Positions 7,864-15,156 of a stretch of 20,161 bases of DNA are shown one piece after another (positions within the stretch are counted from its first letter, which is position 1; each line of letters starts with the position of its first letter). The stretch covers positions 1-20,161 of the forward strand of contig JAGWVZ010000009.1 in the NCBI GenBank assembly GCA_018970625.1. The letters are read 5' to 3'. This DNA is from Myxococcales bacterium. GTDB lineage: Bacteria > Myxococcota > Bradymonadia > REDH01. A program made the translations under genes and the position numbers. The notes under the pieces were generated by a model. It was given only the letters and a program-made list of their open reading frames with translations, had not been told where the DNA came from and did not search any database.

Positions 7864-9552
7864 TTATGGCTCGGCGTTCTCGATTTCGTACCGATAACCC
7901 TGCTCGGTCAGGAACAGCTGGCGACGCGCCGAGAAGTCCTGTTCGGTCGAGTCCTGGGTGACGATGGTGTAGAAACGGGCGGAGTTATCGCCGGAGTTCT
8001 TCGGACGAAGCACGCGCCCCAGCCGCTGCGCTTCTTCCTGCCGGGAGCCGAAGGTTCCCGACACCTGAATGGCGACGTTGGCATCGGGCAGGTCGACCGC
8101 AAAGTTGGCCACGCGAGACACCACCAGCCGCTTGACCGAACCGTCGCGGAACCCGGCGTACAGGGTGTCGCGCTCGGATTGCGGCGTCTCGCCGGTGATC
8201 ATGGGTGCATCGATCAGCCGGGCGATGTCGTGTAGCTGGTCCAGGTACTGGCCGATGATGAGCACGCGGTCATCGTCATGGGTCTTGAGCAGACGCGAGA
8301 CGATGCGCAGCTTGGCCGGGTTGCAGGCCGACAGGCGGTACTTTCGACGCTGGTCGGCGAGCGCATACTCCATACGCAGGTCGTCGTCCCAGAACGGAAC
8401 GCGAACCTCGGTGCAGGTTGCCTCTGCCACAAAACCCTGCTTCTCGAGTACGCGCCACGGGACGTCGTACTTCTTGGGGCCGATGAGGCTGAACACCTCT
8501 TCTTCCTTGCCGTCCTCGCGCACGAGCGTGGCGGTGAGGCCAATGCGACGGCGGCTCTGCAGGTTGGCAACCGCACGGAAGACGGGCGCCGGCAACAGGT
8601 GAACCTCGTCATAGATGATGAGGCCCCAGTTGTTCTCGTTGAAGATGTGGAAGTGCGTGAACTCGTCGGTCTTCTTCTTGCGATACGTCAGGATCTGGTA
8701 GGTCGTGACGGTGACCGGGCCGATTTCCTTCTGCTCGCCCGAATATTCTGTGACCTGATCTTCGGTCAGGCCCGTCTTGTCGATGATCTCCTGACGCCAC
8801 TGCCGCAGCGCGGTCACGTTGGTCGTGAGCACGAGCGTCTTGCTCTGCACGCGCGCCATGGCGCCAATGCCGACGACGGTCTTGCCAGCACCGCAGGGCA
8901 GCACAATCACGCCCGATCCACCGCGGGCACTGCCACCGGCATAGAACGCATTCACCGCCTCGACCTGATACTGACGAAGAGCGAAATCACGGCCGGCCAG
9001 CGTGTGCGTGGACAACTCAATGTTCAGCGGGTCACCCGCCATGTAGCCGGCCAGGTCTTCGACGGGATAGCCCACCTGAATCAGGGCGTGCTTGATAAAC
9101 CCGCGCTCGCTGGTCCTGACCCGCAACTTTCCGTCGGCGACGCCGCCACCGGCCAGGTGGGGAATCACGAGTCGATGCGCGCTTACATGGGCCAGCACGA
9201 CGGGGTCGTCCGAGATCAGGCTCAGCTCGCCGGGCTCGTCCGAGGGCACGAGCTTCAGTCGGCCATACCGCGACATGTAGTCGTCGATGTCCGCCAGCAC
9301 ATTGTTGGGCAGGTCGTACTTGCTCAGGTCCTCAAGGGTGTCTTTCACCTCGTCGGGGTCCCAGCCAAGCGCCGCCGCATTCCACAGCGAGAGCGGCGAT
9401 ATGCGATAGGTGTGAATGTGCTCGGGGCTCTTGATGAGCTCGGCAAAGCCGCTGAGGGCGTCGCGCGCCTCCTCAAAACGGTCGGAGTGAGTCTCAAGCA
9501 GAATCGTCTTGTCGGACTGGACGATCAGCGGGTTGGTCGGTCGATACGCCAT
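7864..9552 (-). CDS. Bacterial XPB-type DNA repair helicase (SF2)
   Basis: A 3'-5' DNA helicase/translocase related to eukaryotic and archaeal XPB and to mycobacterial XPB; its role in bacteria is thought to be DNA repair or unwinding but is poorly defined. 562 aa, the usual length of the bacterial form. Residues 1-170 are the XPB/Ssl2-type N-terminal domain (IHTYRISPLSLWNAAALG, 46-63). Helicase domain 1 follows: Q-motif-like LRQYQVEAV (192-200), Walker A GAGKT (221-225), DEVH box (315-318), LTATLVRED (339-347), whose RED triplet (345-347) is an XPB hallmark. Domain 2 carries IGQYLDQL (433-440) and motif VI QRLGRVLRPK (509-518). No nuclease is fused or adjacent (archaeal XPB pairs with Bax1). 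It heads the transcript shared with rsmG, about 53 bp downstream of a good sigma-70 promoter. Confidence 0.95.
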   Translation of the reverse strand: MAYRPTNPLIVQSDKTILLETHSDRFEEARDALSGFAELIKSPEHIHTYRISPLSLWNAAALGWDPDEVKDTLEDLSKYDLPNNVLADIDDYMSRYGRLKLVPSDEPGELSLISDDPVVLAHVSAHRLVIPHLAGGGVADGKLRVRTSERGFIKHALIQVGYPVEDLAGYMAGDPLNIELSTHTLAGRDFALRQYQVEAVNAFYAGGSARGGSGVIVLPCGAGKTVVGIGAMARVQSKTLVLTTNVTALRQWRQEIIDKTGLTEDQVTEYSGEQKEIGPVTVTTYQILTYRKKKTDEFTHFHIFNENNWGLIIYDEVHLLPAPVFRAVANLQSRRRIGLTATLVREDGKEEEVFSLIGPKKYDVPWRVLEKQGFVAEATCTEVRVPFWDDDLRMEYALADQRRKYRLSACNPAKLRIVSRLLKTHDDDRVLIIGQYLDQLHDIARLIDAPMITGETPQSERDTLYAGFRDGSVKRLVVSRVANFAVDLPDANVAIQVSGTFGSRQEEAQRLGRVLRPKNSGDNSARFYTIVTQDSTEQDFSARRQLFLTEQGYRYEIENAEP

Positions 9553-9612
9553 CAGACTTCAGGGCAAAGGCAAAAGGACTCCAGAGCGTGGGCCGGAGTC
9601 AACGGGGCGCGG

Positions 9613-9641
9613 AATGTAGAGGCGTGAGAGGCTCAGGTCAA
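9613..9641 (-). promoter_or_regulatory. Sigma-70 type promoter for the XPB-rsmG transcript
   Basis: On the minus strand TTGACC (9641-9636) is followed after exactly 17 bp by TACATT (9618-9613). Five of six -35 bases and four of six -10 bases match consensus, at ideal spacing. Transcription would start near 9606, giving a leader of about 50 nt before the XPB ATG. This is the best promoter match in the window. Confidence 0.6.
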
Positions 9642-9829
9642 CGCCTGCGGATCGCGAACCCTCACAATCTTGGAACAACCGCCCAAACCCATGACATCAT
9701 TAGATTTTTGTCACACGCACCGCCGCAAAAGCCCCGGAGTCAGAAACCTCCATGCTCACCCGGCGTCGGCACCATGGACGATAAGGCATTCCGGAAGCCA
9801 GACTCCGGTGCGGCCTCGCGGGTGTTCAA

Positions 9830-9846
9830 CAACCTGAGACAGGTTG
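9830..9846 (-). terminator. Small hairpin downstream of the kinase gene
   Basis: CAACCT (9830-9835) and AGGTTG (9841-9846) pair perfectly around a 5-nt loop, 35 bp past the kinase stop. On the minus strand the stem is followed by TTGAAC rather than a run of T. It is a plausible but weak terminator. The neighbouring CCGGA/TCCGG pair (9791-9808) could add to it. Confidence 0.3.
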
Positions 9847-9880
9847 GCAGACCCGGGAACGCGTTCAACATGCGCTCCCG

Positions 9881-11128
9881 TCACAACAGACCACTCAGAA
9901 ACATCAACCCAAGCACCATGCCCACAATCAGCGAGATCCACACGAGCAGCCCAGCTGACAACGACCGTCGGCGACCAGACGGTTCGGCAGCTGCCGCCGG
10001 TGCAGCCAGAGGCGGACCATCGAAGAGCAGCGGCGGCGCGATCCGCGGCGGCAAGGGCGGGTGAACAAAAGCCGGCAGGTCGGCGTCGTGTCCGACCTGC
10101 TCTGAGGTTTCTCCCGGCGCCTGATGGGCGTACCTCGCGTGCGGCGTCCGCATGGCCTCCTCAACCGCGGCGAGCATCGCCATGGCCGAACCAAAGCGCT
10201 CCTCGTGGGACTTCGACACAGCGCGCGCAATCACCTCCCCCAATGGATGCATACGCACATCGGCGGGTAGCGGAACGGGCAGATCCGGATTCATGTGACA
10301 ATACAAAAGATCATGGGCCGAACGACCTGACCACGGCGGCTCCCCGGCAATCAACTCCACGAGCGTAATACCGAACGCATACAGATCAGAGGCCGGAACA
10401 CTGCGCTCGCCCCGGGCCACCTCGGGAGCCACGTAATGCGGTGAACCCATCACCGCTCGACCTTCGTCGCATTCCTCACGCAGGCGCTCGGCGATTCCAA
10501 AATCAATCAGCTTGACCCGCAGCCGGGGCTCCGCGCCCTCCAGACACTGCAGGTTGCGCGGCTTGACGTCCCGATGCACCCAACCCTGCTCATGCAGCTC
10601 CGCAAGGCTCCCCAGTACATCGTGACAGAATCCCGCCAGCTCATCGGGTGAAAAACAGGGGCCAGACGATGCCGCCTTGCGTTCGCGAAGCAGCTTGTGA
10701 AGTGACTGGCCCGTCAATCGTTCCAACACCAGAAATGGACGACCGTCCTGCAGCTCGCACGACTGAAGAAGCCGAACCGAACTCACACCTCGAAGTTCCG
10801 CGAGCACCTGCGCTTCCTGCCGAAACTGCGCCACCTGCTCACTGCGCTGCAGCAGCTGACGCCGCAGCACCTTCGCCGCAGCCTGCTGCTCCGACGCGAC
10901 CGATTGTACGGCGTACACCTCGGCGCTCGCACCTTCCCCCAGAGCTTCCTCTACCCTCCACTGGTCCGCCAGCACGTCACCAGGCGAAAACTCGTAGCCG
11001 ACCGCTGGCCAGCTGTCGCTTGGCAGCGGCAGCAGAGCTCCACGTGGGACCAGCAGCTCCGCAAGTTCGTCAAATGGCGTGCGTAAACCCGAGGATGCCC
11101 GTTCCTCAGGTACTCCAACCGGTACCAT
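9881..11128 (-). CDS. Serine/threonine protein kinase (Pkn2/Hanks type) with C-terminal membrane anchor
   Basis: Eukaryotic-like protein kinase of 415 aa from the chosen start. The kinase domain spans about 57-325: glycine loop GEGASAEVYAV (64-74), ATP-anchoring lysine AAAKVL (K86), catalytic HRDVKPRN (185-192), DFG (209-211), GSPHYVAPE (228-236) and SDLYAFGITLVELIAGEPPW (247-266). All catalytic residues are present, so it should be active. A proline- and alanine-rich linker (335-385) and a basic GRRR stop lead to one hydrophobic segment, AGLLVWISLIVGMVLGLMFL (392-411), at the extreme C-terminus, giving a tail-anchored cytoplasmic kinase with no outside sensor domain. The frame is open to 11356, but that would overlap the divergent gene's start codon; the ATG at 11128 (or a GTG just upstream) is more likely. 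The substrate is unknown; the divergent DUF6178 protein is an obvious candidate partner but unproven. Confidence 0.9.
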   Translation of the reverse strand: MVPVGVPEERASSGLRTPFDELAELLVPRGALLPLPSDSWPAVGYEFSPGDVLADQWRVEEALGEGASAEVYAVQSVASEQQAAAKVLRRQLLQRSEQVAQFRQEAQVLAELRGVSSVRLLQSCELQDGRPFLVLERLTGQSLHKLLRERKAASSGPCFSPDELAGFCHDVLGSLAELHEQGWVHRDVKPRNLQCLEGAEPRLRVKLIDFGIAERLREECDEGRAVMGSPHYVAPEVARGERSVPASDLYAFGITLVELIAGEPPWSGRSAHDLLYCHMNPDLPVPLPADVRMHPLGEVIARAVSKSHEERFGSAMAMLAAVEEAMRTPHARYAHQAPGETSEQVGHDADLPAFVHPPLPPRIAPPLLFDGPPLAAPAAAAEPSGRRRSLSAGLLVWISLIVGMVLGLMFLSGLL

Positions 11129-11219
11129 CACCAATACCCGTGTTCCAGAAGACACCGCATTAAGCCGGTGTACAGGACCTTCCACCGTGTGCCCGCTCCG
11201 TCCAAAACGGCACGCTCCG

Positions 11220-11248
11220 TACCTACCAAGCCAAATTCCAATATGCAA
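11220..11248 (-). promoter_or_regulatory. Possible promoter of the kinase gene
   Basis: In the only AT-richer part of the 226 bp divergent spacer, the minus strand reads TTGCAT (11248-11243), 17 bp, TAGGTA (11225-11220). The spacing is ideal but the hexamers match consensus only moderately. The leader to the ATG at 11128 would be about 85 nt. Confidence 0.28.
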
Positions 11249-11354
11249 CCACTTAAACGAACACTTCCTATCAGCGTGGCCACCCGCGCTCCGTATCCTT
11301 GACGCCCCTCGGCGCTGTGCCAAGGTTCCCGGGCCCTTAATACCCCCGAGTACC

Positions 11355-13097
11355 ATGAGCTCCCTTTACGACCTGACGCGTATTGACCCTGTCACCGGCC
11401 TGTCCGAACCGATTCCTGCAGCCCGGCGCATTCAGGCACTCCTTGAGCTCCCCGGCTCACGGCGCGTCGTCCGTTCCATGGACCCTCAAACCATTTACTC
11501 ACTCGTCAGCTCGGCCGGACTCCACGACGCGTTTGATCTCGTTCTCATGCTCTCGGGTGAGCAGTGTCAGGCCCTCGTCGACTTCGACTGCTGGACCCGC
11601 GACGACATAGAGACCGAGCGCCTCGAAAACTGGCTCGATGTCCTGCTGCAGCGCGAAGACGCCGATCTGGCCGAGATGCTCTCGGTCATGGATCTGGAGC
11701 CGCTGGTGGTGTGGTTGCGCGAAAAGTGCCAGATCTTCATCTGGGAAGAAGACCGCGACCTGCTCGACACCATCGACGACCCTGTGCTGACCTCCCCCGA
11801 CGGGCAGTACGCCATCGTGATTCCCGAGGGCGACGAACAGTTCGCCGGGCGAGTGCGCCTGTTTCTGGACCGGGTGTACGCGCTCGACCTCAAAGAAGCG
11901 CATCGTTACCTCGAAGCTGCGCGATGGGAGCTCACCACCGACATGACCGAGCGCGCCTACGCCAGCCGCAACGCACGCCTGGGCGACCTCGGCTTCGTGC
12001 CGGTGCATGAAGCCATGGAAGTGTACGCCGTCATTGACCCGACAGCCTGGGCGGCCCGCACACGCAGCCGGGCGCTCAACAACGACTCCCCCGTCATCAC
12101 CCTGTCCAGCGCCGGCTCACTGGGTCCTGTCGACGAGCACCTGCAGATTCTGGAGGCCCGCGCCCACGAAAAGAACCCTCCCTTTTTCAGCCAGGCAATG
12201 GCAGCACTTCCGCAGGCCTTTGATAGTACACAACTTTCCAGCATCGCCGACAGCGTCATGGCGCAGTTCAGGGCGGTAGCCAATCGTGTGCACATCGCTG
12301 ATCTCGGGCAGCCCGGTGATTTACCCGCCGCCCGGCAGGCGCTCCAGCGAACCATCGACACGCTGAGCCTGGGCCTTGAGCTGGCCGCTGGCAGCGATGT
12401 GGTGCTCGCCGCCCGTGTGCTCGCCAAAACGCCGCTTCGCGAAATCCACCAGGCCGGCTATTCCGCCACCGCACGTCTGGCACACACCGCACGCCGCCTG
12501 CGCGATCGCGGCAACCTGACGCTCCTGAAAGAGGTGCGCGAGTCACTGCTCAAAGACACCGACCGCAACCTCTTCCACAGCCTGTTTCAGCGCCGCCCCA
12601 TGCTCGACGCCACATCAGGCCGACGCTTCGCACGGCTCGTCGATGTGGAGCGCGTGGCCGTCCGTCTGGGCGACATCGCGTTTCTGGAGCTGCTCATCTT
12701 CGGCTGGTTCCGCATGACCCACCCCGAGCTCGTCGCCACCGCGCTCGACCCCACCCGCGTCGAGAGCCCTGCCGACGGCATTACCTTCCGCTCGCTGCTG
12801 GCCACGCTCACCGTGCGCGCCCTTACCGGGCAGCCTGTCGAGCTGGCGCCTGTTCCCCTGCAGCTGGTTCACGCTGCCCAAACCACGCTGCGTGACAGTT
12901 CCCACAACCCAGACCTCTTCGCTGACACGCTGCAAACCATCATCGCCGAGCGGCGCAAAGGTGAAACAAACACCACCCCACTCGAACAGCGCCTCGTGGC
13001 CGAGGTGAGCGCGTGGTGGAACGATGAAGTGGGCGTAACCACCGCACCCCTACCAGCCGAGCTGGCGGCAGAGATGGTATTGCTCGGGTGCGCCTGA
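11355..13097 (+). CDS. DUF6178 family protein
   Basis: A 580-residue soluble protein of a family found mainly in deltaproteobacterial lineages, with no known function. No signal peptide or membrane helix is visible. The N-terminal half matches the family pattern: a helical region with DAFDLVLMLSGEQCQALVDF (about 55-74) and WLDVLL, a domain around GQYAIVIPEGDEQF, and RLGDLGFVPVHEAMEVYAVID (about 209-229). The C-terminal half is mostly alpha-helical, rich in Leu, Ala and Arg. The frame extends 92 codons upstream across the kinase promoter region and N-terminus. The ATG at 11355 is preferred because MSSLYDL begins family-like sequence and the earlier part is low-quality, Pro/Arg-rich translation. 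Shine-Dalgarno is weak. TTAATA at 11337-11342 could be a -10 box, but I see no -35 at proper spacing. Assignment from remembered sequence pattern; fairly sure. Confidence 0.85.
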   Translation: MSSLYDLTRIDPVTGLSEPIPAARRIQALLELPGSRRVVRSMDPQTIYSLVSSAGLHDAFDLVLMLSGEQCQALVDFDCWTRDDIETERLENWLDVLLQREDADLAEMLSVMDLEPLVVWLREKCQIFIWEEDRDLLDTIDDPVLTSPDGQYAIVIPEGDEQFAGRVRLFLDRVYALDLKEAHRYLEAARWELTTDMTERAYASRNARLGDLGFVPVHEAMEVYAVIDPTAWAARTRSRALNNDSPVITLSSAGSLGPVDEHLQILEARAHEKNPPFFSQAMAALPQAFDSTQLSSIADSVMAQFRAVANRVHIADLGQPGDLPAARQALQRTIDTLSLGLELAAGSDVVLAARVLAKTPLREIHQAGYSATARLAHTARRLRDRGNLTLLKEVRESLLKDTDRNLFHSLFQRRPMLDATSGRRFARLVDVERVAVRLGDIAFLELLIFGWFRMTHPELVATALDPTRVESPADGITFRSLLATLTVRALTGQPVELAPVPLQLVHAAQTTLRDSSHNPDLFADTLQTIIAERRKGETNTTPLEQRLVAEVSAWWNDEVGVTTAPLPAELAAEMVLLGCA

Positions 13098-13119
13098 GCT
13101 CAGCGTCCGGCCACACTCA

Positions 13120-13156
13120 GTTGGGCCTGGTCCAACAACGACAGCGCCAGCGTTGT
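13120..13156 (+). terminator. Two adjacent small hairpins after the DUF6178 gene
   Basis: GTTGG (13120-13124) pairs with CCAAC (13132-13136), and ACAACG (13135-13140) pairs exactly with CGTTGT (13151-13156). The two overlap by two bases, so they would be alternative or stacked structures. They lie 22-59 bp past the DUF6178 stop and before the gat promoter candidate. No T-run follows; if this terminates transcription it is not a classic intrinsic terminator. Confidence 0.3.
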
Positions 13157-13206
13157 CTGCCATGCCCTTCAGCAAGATGAGCATCAGCTGACTGTCGGCA
13201 TCATCG

Positions 13207-13235
13207 TTGCCCATCGCTCCCACCTCCGATAAACC
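13207..13235 (+). promoter_or_regulatory. Possible promoter of the gatCAB-mtnA operon
   Basis: TTGCCC (13207-13212), a 17 bp spacer and TAAACC (13230-13235) give ideal spacing with four and three consensus bases. Transcription would start near 13242. That leaves about 60 nt before the GTG start of gatC, but only about 15 nt before the alternative ATG at 13257. Confidence 0.3.
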
Positions 13236-13301
13236 AGCGCCCTGTCCATCTTCCGCATGGACGCACGGCACGTCGCGCTTCTCCCGCACCGGATCTGGTC
13301 T

Positions 13302-13652
13302 GTGACGCAACCCACCGATACGACGCTGTTGGAGCTGGCCGAGCTTGCTCGACTCGACGTGACGAGCCTGCACCACGATGAGCAGGCAGGGCTGCGGGCT
13401 GCGCTGGATCGAACCACGTCGTGGGTCGCACAGCTCATGGCCGTTTCGACCGACGGAGTGCCGCCGACCGTGCATCCGATCGCGCTGCCGACGGTCATGC
13501 GTGCCGATGTGGCCGTTCCGAACACCGATTCGGCCATCATGCTCGCCCTGGCACCCGACCGGCAGAGCGACTGGTACCGGGTTCCACGTGTCGTCGCACG
13601 CGGCACCGATGGCGACGCGCTCAGGCCCGGGTCTCAAACAGGCGATGACTAG
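13302..13652 (+). CDS. gatC: Glutamyl/aspartyl-tRNA amidotransferase subunit C (GatC)
   Basis: Small subunit that wraps and stabilises GatA and bridges it to GatB in the tRNA-dependent amidotransferase. Family features in order: LLELAELARLDVT (9-21, the usual LA-x-LARL helix), a helical Glu/Leu stretch, DGVPPTVHPIALPTVMRADV, and the closing WYRVPRVV. A tail of about 17 residues after PRVV is longer than usual. I chose GTG at 13302 (116 aa) because VTQPTDTTLLELAELARL resembles the normal GatC N-terminus and GGA lies 8 nt upstream. An ATG at 13257 would add 15 residues with no family resemblance and has no Shine-Dalgarno. The stop overlaps the gatA start by 8 bp. Divergent sequence, but its position before gatA makes the call secure. 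Confidence 0.88.
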   Translation: MTQPTDTTLLELAELARLDVTSLHHDEQAGLRAALDRTTSWVAQLMAVSTDGVPPTVHPIALPTVMRADVAVPNTDSAIMLALAPDRQSDWYRVPRVVARGTDGDALRPGSQTGDD

Positions 13653-15156
13653 TCCACCGCTGAACAGCGCCGGCATCAGCATCCGGAAACTGGCGGCAGG
13701 CGTGCGCCATGGCGACTGGCGCGCGGTCGATGTCGTCGAGGCTGCGCTGCAGCGCGCACACCAGGACCCGTTGAATGCCTGGCTTCACGTGGACACCGAA
13801 GCAGCGATGCGGCAGGCCGAGCAGGTGGACACGCTGCGACGCGCACAAGGAAGCCTCGGTCCACTCGCCGGCATACCCATCGGCGTGAAAGACAACATCC
13901 ACGTGGCCGATATGCCCACCACCTGCGCGTCGCGCATGCTGCAGGGGTATCAGCCTCCGTTTCAAGCGACCGCCATGACGCGGCTGCGAGAAGCCGGCGC
14001 CGTCCTCATTGGCAAAACGAACATGGACGAATTCGCCATGGGTTCCAGCGGGGAATTCAGCGTCGCATCACCGACACGCAATCCCTGGCTGCCTGAACGT
14101 TCGCCCGGCGGTTCATCGTCTGGCTCAGCGGCGGCGGTCGCGAGTGGCCAGGTGCTGGCGGCCATCGGCACGGACACCGGCGGCTCGGTGCGACAGCCCG
14201 CAGCGTTCTGCGGCGTCGTCGGATTCAAGCCCACGTGGGGCCGCATTTCGCGGCACGGACTCGTCGCCTTTGCGTCCAGTATGGATCAGCTGGGACCGCT
14301 CACCCGAAATGTCGCAGACGCCGCGCTTTTGTACGCCATCATGGCCGGCCGGGACCCGCTGGATGCCACCACCAGCGCCGCTGCGGTGACCATTCCGGGC
14401 AACGATGACACGAGCGCCCTGTCCGGCCTGCGCGTGGGCGTCGTGCGCGAGCTGCTCGACGGAGTACAGGTCGACATCGCGCGCGCCTGCAGCCACACCG
14501 AAGACCTGCTGCGGGACGCGGGCGCGCGCATCGTGCCCGTGTCCCTGCCCATGGCGACCCACGCCGTAGCCACCTATCAGGTCATTGCAGCGGCTGAGGC
14601 GTCTTCCAATCTGGCGCGCTTCGATGGCGTGCGTATCGGACATCGCTGCATAAGCGCCTCGTCGCTCACCGAATTACAGTCGCGCAGCCGAGCCGAGGGA
14701 TTTGGTGCAGAAGTAAAACGCCGCATTCTTCTGGGCACGTGGGTATTGAGCGCCGGCTATGGTGACGGCTATTTTTCACAGGCTCAGCGCGTGCGCACGC
14801 TGCTTTGCCGGGATTTTACGCAGGCGTTTTCACAATGCGACGTCCTGTTGACCCCCACGACCCCTACCACGGCGTTTTCGCTGGGCGAGCGCACGCACGA
14901 CCCCGTCCACATGTATCTGGCCGATTTATTCACGGTTTCTGCCAATCTGGCGGGTTTACCAGCGATAAGCCTGCCTGTCGGGCTTGACCGTGAAGGCCTG
15001 CCGATTGGCATACAGCTCATGAGCGCCCCCTTTGCCGAAGAGTGCCTGCTGGCGGCTGCGCAGTCGCTGGAAGCCAGGCTGCCGCTGCAACCAGAGCCCC
15101 CTCACAGGGCGGCAGAAACCCAGCGCGGGCACTCCGGAACGAGGGCCTTCGCATGA
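13645..15156 (+). CDS. gatA: Glutamyl/aspartyl-tRNA amidotransferase subunit A (GatA)
   Basis: Amidase-signature subunit that releases ammonia from glutamine and channels it to GatB, converting misacylated Glu-tRNA(Gln) and/or Asp-tRNA(Asn). 503 aa, slightly long. The catalytic Ser-cisSer-Lys triad is complete: Lys in GIPIGVKDN (K82), the cis-Ser in SPGGSSSGSAAAV (about 153-165) and the nucleophile Ser in DTGGSVRQPAAFCG (about 175-188). Downstream are FKPTWGRISRHGLVAFASSMDQ and the C-terminal GLPAISLPVG and GLPIGIQLM motifs. The frame runs farther upstream inside gatC, but the ATG at 13645 (MTSPPLNSAGISIRKL) begins family sequence and overlaps the gatC stop by 8 bp, indicating translational coupling. 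The last 15 or so residues (Arg, His, Gly-rich) look like a non-conserved tail. Confidence 0.97.
   Translation: MTSPPLNSAGISIRKLAAGVRHGDWRAVDVVEAALQRAHQDPLNAWLHVDTEAAMRQAEQVDTLRRAQGSLGPLAGIPIGVKDNIHVADMPTTCASRMLQGYQPPFQATAMTRLREAGAVLIGKTNMDEFAMGSSGEFSVASPTRNPWLPERSPGGSSSGSAAAVASGQVLAAIGTDTGGSVRQPAAFCGVVGFKPTWGRISRHGLVAFASSMDQLGPLTRNVADAALLYAIMAGRDPLDATTSAAAVTIPGNDDTSALSGLRVGVVRELLDGVQVDIARACSHTEDLLRDAGARIVPVSLPMATHAVATYQVIAAAEASSNLARFDGVRIGHRCISASSLTELQSRSRAEGFGAEVKRRILLGTWVLSAGYGDGYFSQAQRVRTLLCRDFTQAFSQCDVLLTPTTPTTAFSLGERTHDPVHMYLADLFTVSANLAGLPAISLPVGLDREGLPIGIQLMSAPFAEECLLAAAQSLEARLPLQPEPPHRAAETQRGHSGTRAFA

Larger units (their letters stand above)
9553..9880. other. 328 bp gene-free spacer between kinase 3' end and XPB 5' end
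   Basis: Both flanking genes are on the minus strand. The stretch holds a sigma-70 type promoter (9613-9641), a small hairpin near the kinase end (9830-9846) and a 10-bp palindrome GAACGCGTTC at 9857-9866. It also holds an AT-rich patch at 9690-9715 bounded by the inverted repeat TGACA (9692-9696) and TGTCA (9709-9713). No convincing small gene was found. Confidence 0.5.

Noticed and set aside
8278..9627. 449-codon plus-strand frame antisense to XPB
   Set aside because: It is a shadow of a clearly conserved helicase, with no motif of its own.
11079..11354. 92-codon N-terminal extension of the DUF6178 frame
   Set aside because: It crosses the divergent spacer and the kinase N-terminus, is Pro/Arg/Thr-rich and unlike the family. 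ATG 11355 fits better.
11129..11356. 76-codon N-terminal extension of the kinase frame
   Set aside because: It would overlap the divergent start codon and has no domain or signal peptide.
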